Shown: positions 41,310 to 48,357 of the stretch, one piece after another
How positions within the stretch are numbered: position 1 is the first letter of the stretch
How the letters are laid out: every line of letters begins with the position of its first letter
Assembly (NCBI GenBank): GCA_947482665.1
Contig: CANKJK010000004.1
Location: 62,001-126,000, forward strand
Direction of reading: 5' to 3'
DNA length: 64,000 nucleotides
DNA from: Acidobacteriota bacterium
Lineage (GTDB): Bacteria; Acidobacteriota; Vicinamibacteria; Vicinamibacterales; UBA2999
Position numbers and translations under genes: made by a program
The notes under the pieces: model-generated
The model's input: only the letters and a program-made list of their open reading frames with translations
What the model was told of the DNA's origin: nothing
Databases searched by the model: none

Positions 41310-44300
41310 CTACTCGTGCCGGAGGGCCGGGAGGATGTCGTCGGTGGCGACGGCGCGCGTGGCGAGCGTCGTGGAGAGGAGGCCGCTCACCGCGACGGCC
41401 GCGAGCAGGCCGAGCGTGGCTCCGAGCGGGAGGCCTTCGCCGCGCTCCGCATAGGCGGGCCCGATGGCCACCAGCGCGCATGCCAGGCCCAGCAGCAGGC
41501 CACAGGCCAGGAGGCACACGCTCTCGGCGACGACGGCGCGTACGAGATGGGCGCGTTGGAATCCGGTGGCACGCAGCAGCGCCATCTCGCGGCGCCGTTC
41601 GAGGACGTTGCGGAGCAGCACCGTGCCAAGACCGAAGGTGCCCAGGATGAGACCAAAGCCGCCGAGCGCCTGGAAGGTGCTGAGATACGTGTTCTCCACG
41701 CGGTGATACCCGGCGAGCCGGTCCGCGGCGGATTGGGCGTCAAAGCCGAAGTCGCCGAGCTGACCTTCCAGGAGCGTCGCCAGGGTGTCCGGCGCGCGGC
41801 GTGCATGGCCGGCGACGGCGCGCTCGCCGACGAGAAAGACCCGGAAGCCCTCGTGCCTGGGGAACCAGTGCGTGAACTGCGCGTCGCTCATGATGAGTTC
41901 CGACTGCAGGGCCGAATCCCGCAGCGCGCCGACGACGCGCAGCTTGATGGGCGTGCCGTCAGGCGCGTCGATGACGATGTCGTCCCCGAGCGCGACGTGA
42001 AAGGCATAGGCGAGCGAGGTGGCGTCGCCGATGACGGGCACGACGCGCGGGTCAGGTGAGGGCGCCTCGAGCAGGCGCCACGGGTTCTGCCGATCCCCGG
42101 GCGTGACCGCGAGGCTGTCCGCGAATGCGAACCGGTTCTGGGCAATGAAGGCGGAGGTGGCCCCGAGCAGCCGGGGGCTGGCCGGGCGATAGAGATTCGC
42201 GCAGCTGGTGTCGTCGCCGGGGCGCAGGCGGAACCGGGCGATGTCGAGGCCCGCCGCGTCGGCTCCGAGGTTGAGCGCGTCGCGTCCGGCCGGAGTCGAC
42301 GGGTCGTGCATCAACGGCTGGACGGTTTCCGCGACCAGCGAATACCCGCCCGTGCTGCCGTGCGGATCGTCGGTGGCCGTCGCGCTCTGCCGGAAGGCGC
42401 CGACGGCGACGATGAGGAAGCTCGCGCCGGCGATGAGCGCGATCGAGAGGAGTGACCGCGATGGGCGCGCGCTCGCGTTGCGCAGACCGAGGCGCATGAG
42501 TGCGCGTGGGCCTGGCGGCAGGAAGCGGCCGTTGAGCACACGCAGCCACACACCGATGCCGCAAAGTCCGCCGATAAGCAGGAGCGTACCCGACCCGAAG
42601 AAGGCCGCCGCGGCCGGCACCTGCCCCGAGGCGCCGGCGGCCAGCAGTGCGACGGCGAGGACGGTGGCCGATACGGCCGCGAGGCCGAGTCGCCGCGACC
42701 GGCTGGCCGCCGGCTCAGGACTCAGCCAGGCGCCGGACATCAGGCCGTGCACCGAGATTGACCGGAACCCGCGCAGCGTCCAGAGCACGCAGCCGAAGGC
42801 AGCCACTGCGCCACCGGCCGCTCCCGCCAGGAGCGGGGTTGCCGTGACGGCGAGGTGCAGGTCCGTCGTCCCGACCGCGCCGATCCAGACCGTGCGCAGC
42901 GCCGCCATCATCAGCGCGGTGAAGCCGATGGCCCCGGCCATGCCCGCCAGGGCTCCCACGAGGACCACGGCTCCACCCTCGAGGAGGATGAGTTGCCGCA
43001 CCAGCGACGGCGTAAAACCAAAGGCGGCCAACGTCCCCGCCTCCGCGCCGCGCTGCTCGACGCCGAGCCGGAAGAAGAGCGCGGTGAGCAGCAGGCTCGC
43101 GGCGACGACGAAGATGCTGAAGTAGCCGAAGTACTCCCCGAAGTCCGTCGTGCCTGCCGCGGCCGCGAGCGCGTCGGCACGAACGGCGCGTACCTGGAAA
43201 CCGGCCACGCTCGCCGGGAGCCGTGCTCCGAGCGCCGGGCGCAGCGCCGCCTCGTCCGCGCCGAGCGCGCGGATGGAGGTGACCTGTCCGTAACGTGACT
43301 TCCAGAGCCGTTGGCCGTCTTGGAGGCGGATGAAGGCCTTGGGTGCCGTCCGGAACTCACGCCAGAAGGCTTCGTCCTTCTTGCGGACCTTGGTGAGGTC
43401 GACGGGGAACGGCGGGTCCCAGTCCGACATCTCCTCGCTCGTGGACACGCCTGGATAGTCCGGCGTCAGGTCGCGGTCGATGCCCAGGCCCGCCATCGGC
43501 AGCTCGCCGGCCATCGCGAAGGTGGCCGAGGCGGACGACAGGCCGCCGTCGTCGGACCAGAGGAAGTACTCCAGCGTGACGGCATCACCCGGTTCGGCCT
43601 CGAGGTCCTCGGCTGTCCAGGCTGAGAGCCACACCGGGGGCGCGTCCGCGCGAGCCGGCGTATGCGTGACGGCGGGCCTCTGAGGGCTGTCGTCGTCCGC
43701 GGGTTGCCGATGCCCTGCGGCGGCTGGCGGCGGTCGGTGGCTGCTCGCCGGTGTGCCCTCCAGCCGCGCGATCGCCTCCGTGATCGCGCCTGGCGGCAGC
43801 GCCGAGACGAGCGAGTAGGGCGTCGTGCGTCCGTTGGCCGAAATGCCCGTGGCCAGATACGTCAGCACCGGGAGCGCGGTCCCGCTGGCCTCGCTCACCG
43901 CACGCTGGACGCCCGCGGCGACCACGTCGGGAAGATACCCGGAGGTGGACTCGATCGCGGTCGTGCCGGGCTGAAGCGCCCGCAGGCGCAGGCCCAGATC
44001 CTCGATCCGCACGGTCTGGCCGAGGCGCGCACGCAGTCCCGTGGCATCGTCGCCCGCTCCGGTGCCGACCAGAATCATGTTTGCGAGTCCGGCCAGGTCG
44101 GCGTCCTTCTGGAGGCGCGAGAGCGGCACGAACACCGTGCGGGCGTCGCCCTGTTTCGGTGAAGGGGAGAACTCACCGGACTCGGCGCGGGTGAGGACCC
44201 GCCCGACCGTGACGCGCACGGCCCGGCCTGGCTCATCGCGCCGGCCCTGCAGCACGCCGGAGGGGATCGCCGAGGGCTTCTGAACGCGCAACTGGAGTGC

Positions 44301-44723
44301 GTCGTCCGCCTTCGCGCCGAACTCGGCGGCCAGCGCCGGACTCAGATAGGCCGTCCGGCCCGTGGGGCCGTCAACGCCCGCGACCTGCTGCAGGCGCCAG
44401 AAGCGATCATCGACGCCGAAGATCTGGACGCCGGTGGCCCGGCGTCCGCTCGCCTCGTGGAGGACGACGCCGTCGAGCGCCAGCACGGGCACGCCCTCGA
44501 TCCTCGTCGCCAGACTGTCGGTAAAGAGTGCGTTGGCGGTGACCACGGCGCTCACGCGGCCCAGCCGGGCCAGCGCCAACTCGCGCAGGCTCGCGCGCAC
44601 CGAGACGCCAACCAGCAGCGACCCGCCGAGCGTCGCCACGGCAATGGCCACGCCGGCCGTGGCCGCGAGGTTCGTGCGCCAGTAGTAGCGGAGGCTGGCC
44701 GCTGCGTACTGGAGACGCGTCAT
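41310..44723 (-). CDS. FtsX/MacB-like ABC transporter permease (double-length)
   Basis: 1137 aa. N-terminal helix (about 18-38, YYWRTNLAATAGVAIAVATLGGSLLVGVSV), a large periplasmic domain, then a first FtsX module around 520-650 (FGYFSIFVVAASLLLTALFFRLG), two further helices, a second periplasmic region, and a C-terminal FtsX module (LGGFGLILGTFGLGTVLLRNVLERRREMALLRATGF) ending at about 1125. The layout matches duplicated FtsX permeases of the lipoprotein/macrolide-export group, mechanically coupling ATP hydrolysis to the periplasm. Its ATG overlaps the ATPase stop by 4 nt. Confidence 0.88.
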   Translation of the reverse strand: MTRLQYAAASLRYYWRTNLAATAGVAIAVATLGGSLLVGVSVRASLRELALARLGRVSAVVTANALFTDSLATRIEGVPVLALDGVVLHEASGRRATGVQIFGVDDRFWRLQQVAGVDGPTGRTAYLSPALAAEFGAKADDALQLRVQKPSAIPSGVLQGRRDEPGRAVRVTVGRVLTRAESGEFSPSPKQGDARTVFVPLSRLQKDADLAGLANMILVGTGAGDDATGLRARLGQTVRIEDLGLRLRALQPGTTAIESTSGYLPDVVAAGVQRAVSEASGTALPVLTYLATGISANGRTTPYSLVSALPPGAITEAIARLEGTPASSHRPPPAAAGHRQPADDDSPQRPAVTHTPARADAPPVWLSAWTAEDLEAEPGDAVTLEYFLWSDDGGLSSASATFAMAGELPMAGLGIDRDLTPDYPGVSTSEEMSDWDPPFPVDLTKVRKKDEAFWREFRTAPKAFIRLQDGQRLWKSRYGQVTSIRALGADEAALRPALGARLPASVAGFQVRAVRADALAAAAGTTDFGEYFGYFSIFVVAASLLLTALFFRLGVEQRGAEAGTLAAFGFTPSLVRQLILLEGGAVVLVGALAGMAGAIGFTALMMAALRTVWIGAVGTTDLHLAVTATPLLAGAAGGAVAAFGCVLWTLRGFRSISVHGLMSGAWLSPEPAASRSRRLGLAAVSATVLAVALLAAGASGQVPAAAAFFGSGTLLLIGGLCGIGVWLRVLNGRFLPPGPRALMRLGLRNASARPSRSLLSIALIAGASFLIVAVGAFRQSATATDDPHGSTGGYSLVAETVQPLMHDPSTPAGRDALNLGADAAGLDIARFRLRPGDDTSCANLYRPASPRLLGATSAFIAQNRFAFADSLAVTPGDRQNPWRLLEAPSPDPRVVPVIGDATSLAYAFHVALGDDIVIDAPDGTPIKLRVVGALRDSALQSELIMSDAQFTHWFPRHEGFRVFLVGERAVAGHARRAPDTLATLLEGQLGDFGFDAQSAADRLAGYHRVENTYLSTFQALGGFGLILGTFGLGTVLLRNVLERRREMALLRATGFQRAHLVRAVVAESVCLLACGLLLGLACALVAIGPAYAERGEGLPLGATLGLLAAVAVSGLLSTTLATRAVATDDILPALRHE

Positions 44724-45394
44724 GACGCGTTGACCAGGCGCCCGTTGGTGATCGTGTAGCGGCGGGCGAAGCGGCCCGCGACCGCGCTGCTATGGGTCAC
44801 GAGCAGCAAGGCCACCGACGTGGAGGAGTGCAGTGACACGAGCAGGTCCGCCACCATGTCCGCGTTGTGCTCGTCCAGGTTGCCGGTCGGCTCGTCGCAG
44901 AGCAGGACCGTCGGCCGGCGGATGAGCGCGCGCGCGATGGCGGCACGCTGCTTCTCGCCGCCGGAGAGCTGGGCCGGCCGATGGGTCAGCCGGTGCTCCA
45001 GCCCCACGCGGGCCAGCAGCGACCGCGCGTGGTCCACATGCGCGCGGGCCTGCGAGGGATCGTCGATGAGCGTCGGCGCCAGCACGTTCTCCAGCACCGT
45101 CAACTGCGGCAGCAGGCAGTGGTCCTGGAAGACAAACCCGACCGTGACACCGCGAAACACGGCAGCGTCGTCGTCGTTGAGGGTGTAGGGATTGATGTCG
45201 TTGAGGAGCACCGTGCCCGTCGTGGGCCGCTCAAGGCCGCCGGCAATGTAGAGCAGCGTGCTCTTGCCGCTGCCCGACGGCCCCATGATGGCCGCGGCTT
45301 CGCCGCGGGCGACGGCCAGGCTGGCATCGTTGAGGATGGCGATGGAGCCCTGAGGGGATTCGTAGTCCTTCGAGACGTGGCTGACAACGAGCAT
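44720..45394 (-). CDS. ABC transporter ATP-binding protein (LolD/MacB type)
   Basis: 224 aa, a single nucleotide-binding domain of the LolD/FtsE class. Walker A GPSGSGKST, Q-loop FVFQDHCLLPQLTVLENV, signature LSGGEKQRAAIARAL, Walker B VLLCDEPTGNLD, H-loop THSSAVAGR. It powers the large FtsX-type permease encoded next, with which it is translationally coupled. Start is 3 nt after the glycosyltransferase stop. Confidence 0.93.
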   Translation of the reverse strand: MLVVSHVSKDYESPQGSIAILNDASLAVARGEAAAIMGPSGSGKSTLLYIAGGLERPTTGTVLLNDINPYTLNDDDAAVFRGVTVGFVFQDHCLLPQLTVLENVLAPTLIDDPSQARAHVDHARSLLARVGLEHRLTHRPAQLSGGEKQRAAIARALIRRPTVLLCDEPTGNLDEHNADMVADLLVSLHSSTSVALLLVTHSSAVAGRFARRYTITNGRLVNAS

Positions 45395-45397
45395 GGG

Positions 45398-46720
45398 TTA
45401 CGACCGGGCGTCCGTGGCGGCGTGATGAGTGTCGAAGGCACGGCGATAGGCGGTCAGCACGCGCTCACCCATCTGCCGCTCGGTGTAGTGTTCGCGCACG
45501 CCGGCCGCGCCCTGCAGGCCCATCTCCCGCGCCTGACCGGGATGCTCGCGCAGGGCCATGAGGCCGTCGGCGAAGGAGGCCGGGTCGTCAGGTGTCACCA
45601 GGAGCCCGCCGCCGGTCATGTTCACCATCTCGCGCATCGAGCCGTGATTCGGCGCGACCACCGGGATCCCGCACGACATGGCTTCAAGCAGGTAGAGGCC
45701 CTTCGGCTCCACGTAGGTACTCGGCACCGAGAAGGCGTCGAGCCCGTGCAGGAACCGGATCTTGTCGGTGCGGTCGAGCGTGCCGTGATAGTGGAACTCG
45801 TCGCGCAGGCCCCAGTCGGTCAGTTCGCGCTCGATGCGCGCAAGGTAGGGCCGGTGCTCGGGAGCGAGATACCCGGCTGCCTCGAGGCGCGACGGCGGCA
45901 GGCCCCGCTCGCGCCGGGCCACGCGGTAGGCCGCCGCGAGCAGGTGCAGACTCTTTTCCGGAGCGATGCGCGCGAAGTAGCCGATGACGAACGGGTCGGA
46001 CTGGAGGCGCGTGCGCCCGCCGGCAGTCAGGTCGTCGGTGGCGACCCCGAGTGGGGTGACGGCGATGCGGTCCGGGCTGATGCGGAAGCGCGCGCCCGCG
46101 TAGTCCTTGTAGTACTCGCTGACCGAGAGGAACAGGTCCACGTCGCGCGAGTGCTCGCGAATCAGCTCCTCCGAACGCTCGCGGTCCGCCTCGGGGAGAC
46201 CGTCGAGAAAGAGGTCCTCGCCCTGGAGCGTGACGCACACGGGCCGTCCGGTGGCGCGGCGGATGGGCGGCGCCAGCGAGATGAGCAGTGCGTTCGGGAT
46301 ATTGATGACGTCGAAGGGCGGCTCCGAGACGATCCAGTGGACCAGCTTCTCGATTTCCTTCCGCTGGAATCCGCGCTCACCAAGCAGGGTCGAGACGGTC
46401 AGCGACCCGAGGCTGCCCGCGTCCACCTGGATCGAGCGCTTGGAGACGAGGTTGAGGAAGGCGCGGGAGTCCCAGAGCCGGTCCAGTGCCCAGGGAGTGT
46501 GGCGGAAGAGCGCCGAGGCCTGCTGGAGGTAGACGCTCACACCCCCGAAGAGCACCTTGGGCTGGCTGACGTTCTCCACATCCGTCCGCGTCGGCGTATA
46601 GACCGGCGCCAGCGTCACGTCGTGGCCGGCGGCCATGAGCGCCCGGGCCAGGGCGTTATCTCTGAGGCAGCTGCCGCAATACATGTCGGCCGCGCCGGCC
46701 GTGATGGAGAGGATTCGCAC
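45398..46720 (-). CDS. GT4-family glycosyltransferase
   Basis: 440 aa from a GTG. An N-terminal GT-B half with the usual first strand and glycine loop (RILSITAGAADMYCGSCLRDNALARALMAAGHDVTLAPVY). The C-terminal half has FVIGYFARIAPEKSLHLLAAAYRVAR, the E-x7-E donor motif in VEPKGLYLLEAMSCGIPVV and the trailing NHGSMREMV. Head gene of an operon with a MacB-like ABC transporter. TAGAAT stands 8 nt upstream without ribosome site, suggesting a leaderless message. A much longer upstream frame (to 47680) is a shadow of the divergent cytochrome genes. Confidence 0.88.
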   Translation of the reverse strand: MRILSITAGAADMYCGSCLRDNALARALMAAGHDVTLAPVYTPTRTDVENVSQPKVLFGGVSVYLQQASALFRHTPWALDRLWDSRAFLNLVSKRSIQVDAGSLGSLTVSTLLGERGFQRKEIEKLVHWIVSEPPFDVINIPNALLISLAPPIRRATGRPVCVTLQGEDLFLDGLPEADRERSEELIREHSRDVDLFLSVSEYYKDYAGARFRISPDRIAVTPLGVATDDLTAGGRTRLQSDPFVIGYFARIAPEKSLHLLAAAYRVARRERGLPPSRLEAAGYLAPEHRPYLARIERELTDWGLRDEFHYHGTLDRTDKIRFLHGLDAFSVPSTYVEPKGLYLLEAMSCGIPVVAPNHGSMREMVNMTGGGLLVTPDDPASFADGLMALREHPGQAREMGLQGAAGVREHYTERQMGERVLTAYRRAFDTHHAATDARS

Positions 46721-46728
46721 GCATGAGA

Positions 46729-46734
46729 ATTCTA
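46729..46734 (-). promoter_or_regulatory. -10-like hexamer TAGAAT, possible leaderless start of the glycosyltransferase operon
   Basis: Minus-strand TAGAAT matches five of six bases of the -10 consensus and ends 8 nt before the GTG at 46720. No clear -35 was seen. Confidence 0.45.
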
Positions 46735-46744
46735 GTGCGGGCGC

Positions 46745-46750
46745 TATGAT
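46745..46750 (+). promoter_or_regulatory. -10-like hexamer TATGAT, possible leaderless start of the cytochrome operon
   Basis: TATGAT matches five of six consensus bases and is followed by 6 nt (CCGCCC) and the ATG at 46757. There is no Shine-Dalgarno, so the mRNA probably starts at the ATG. It shares a 36-nt divergent region with the hexamer at 46729. Confidence 0.5.
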
Positions 46751-46756
46751 CCGCCC

Positions 46757-47476
46757 ATGCGCGTCCTGCCCGCGTCCCGCCTGTGGCCCACTCTGGTGAC
46801 GGCCGCATGCCTTGCCGCTGCCCGTCCCGCCGAGGCGCAGAAGGAATTCGAGATCTACTACCAGATGCAGGCGATGAACGATGCCCTTGGTGTCAGCTGC
46901 ACCTACTGCCACGTGCCGGCCGAGGGCGCCCGCGTGGACTACAAGGCGGAGAGCAATCCGAAGAAGGCGGTGGCCCGGAAGATGCGCGAGATGACCGCCG
47001 ACATCAACGCCCGGGTCTGGCTGGCCACCGGCACCGAGGCGGCGCGGGAGGCGTCCGTCACCTGCGTCAGCTGCCACCGCGGCGTGGCCGTGCCCGGTCC
47101 CATCGCCGGCATTGTGCAGCGGGCCATCGAACGCGAAGGCGTGGAGGCGGCGGTAACGCAGTATCGCGATCTCCGGCGCCGGTTCTACGAACGCGATGTC
47201 TACGACTTCACCGAAGCGGAGTTGCTTCGCATCGCCCGCGGCTACGTGGATTCGAACCCGGATACCGCCATCGCCCTGGCGGCGATGAACCTCGACTGGC
47301 GGCCGCGGTCGGCCGCGAGCTATGTCGTGATGGCCATCGCCCACACACGGAAACTTGACGACAAGGGCGCCATCCCGCTGCTCAAGAAAGCGCTCGAGCT
47401 GGATCCCGAGAATGGCGCCGCTCGCGGCCATCTGCTGAAGCTGGAAGAGTTCCAGCATCTGCGGGAGAAGCGGTGA
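46757..47476 (+). CDS. Exported di-haem cytochrome c, reaction-centre-type
   Basis: 239 aa. Signal peptide about 1-27 (ARPAEA end). Two haem sites: Cys48-Thr-Tyr-Cys51-His52 and Cys103-Val-Ser-Cys106-His107. The surrounding motifs (MQAMNDALGVSCTYCH; ARKMREMTADIN between the haems) match the cytochrome subunit of photosynthetic reaction centres, a fold also common in non-phototrophic Acidobacteriota. Residues about 120-239 are helical and look TPR-like (KGAIPLLKKALELDPENGAARGHLLKLEEF). Probably a periplasmic electron carrier. Its stop overlaps the start of a paralogue (TGATG). Confidence 0.88.
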   Translation: MRVLPASRLWPTLVTAACLAAARPAEAQKEFEIYYQMQAMNDALGVSCTYCHVPAEGARVDYKAESNPKKAVARKMREMTADINARVWLATGTEAAREASVTCVSCHRGVAVPGPIAGIVQRAIEREGVEAAVTQYRDLRRRFYERDVYDFTEAELLRIARGYVDSNPDTAIALAAMNLDWRPRSAASYVVMAIAHTRKLDDKGAIPLLKKALELDPENGAARGHLLKLEEFQHLREKR

Positions 47477-48294
47477 TGCGCACAGTGTGGACGGCACAGG
47501 GCCCTCGGGTGCTGACCGCGTCGGCGCTCGCCGCCGCGCTGGTCTGGGCAGCCCTGGCCTGGGCGCCGGTCTCTGCACAGGAGCCGGCGGCCGGTCCCGC
47601 CGCTCCCGCCTCCGCGCGCCCGCCTGTTCCCTCAGCGGCTCCCGCGGCTCAGGCTGCCGTGCCCCGGATGCCCCGGCCAAACATGCAGGCGATGAACGAG
47701 GCGCTGGGCGTCACCTGCGCGTACTGTCATGTGCCGCACGCGCGCTTCAAGGACGAGCTGGACTTCAAGTCCGAAGCGAACCCGAAGAAGCGCGTCGCCC
47801 GGATGATGGTGGCGATGACGGCCGACATCAACGCGGCGATTCCGGCCGCCGTGCTCAAGGCGTCCGCTGAGGCGACGACGGTCACCTGCCTGACGTGCCA
47901 TCGGGGTGTGGCCGACCCGAGGCCGCTCCCGGAGATCCTCACGCACGCGATCGAGGACGAGGGACTCGACGACGCGCTCGCCCGGTACCGCGCGTTGCGG
48001 GCGCGCTATTTCGGCAAGGACGCCTACGACTTCTCCCAGGCCACGCTCCTCGCCGTGGCCCAGAAGATGGTGGAGCGGGACCCGGAGGGCGCGCTGAGCC
48101 TGATGCGCGTCAATCTCGAGTTCTATCCCGCCTCCGCCGACAGTTACGTGATGATGGCCGTGGCCGAGACCCGGCGCCTCGACGACCGGGCCGCCATCGT
48201 CCACCTCGAGAAGGCGCTGGCGATCGACCCCAGGCACAGCCTCGCGTTGGGATATCTGGAACAGCTGAAGCAGTTCACCAAGCGGCGCCCCTAG
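47476..48294 (+). CDS. Exported di-haem cytochrome c, paralogue of the preceding gene
   Basis: 272 aa from the ATG in the TGATG junction. A signal peptide (about 10-35) and a Pro/Ala linker (about 38-65) precede the domain. Haem sites are Cys81-Ala-Tyr-Cys84-His85 and Cys138-Leu-Thr-Cys141-His142, with MMVAMTADINAA between, paralleling the upstream copy. The C-terminal half again carries a TPR-like ending (RAAIVHLEKALAIDPRHSLALGYLEQLKQF). The two genes clearly arose by tandem duplication and are co-translated, suggesting a heterodimeric or serial electron-transfer pair. Confidence 0.88.
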   Translation: MRTVWTAQGPRVLTASALAAALVWAALAWAPVSAQEPAAGPAAPASARPPVPSAAPAAQAAVPRMPRPNMQAMNEALGVTCAYCHVPHARFKDELDFKSEANPKKRVARMMVAMTADINAAIPAAVLKASAEATTVTCLTCHRGVADPRPLPEILTHAIEDEGLDDALARYRALRARYFGKDAYDFSQATLLAVAQKMVERDPEGALSLMRVNLEFYPASADSYVMMAVAETRRLDDRAAIVHLEKALAIDPRHSLALGYLEQLKQFTKRRP

Positions 48295-48357
48295 CACCAC
48301 GGGCTGCTAGCGGCGTTCGCGGCCCAGGGTGCAGGCCCGTGGGCGAGAGGAGCGACG

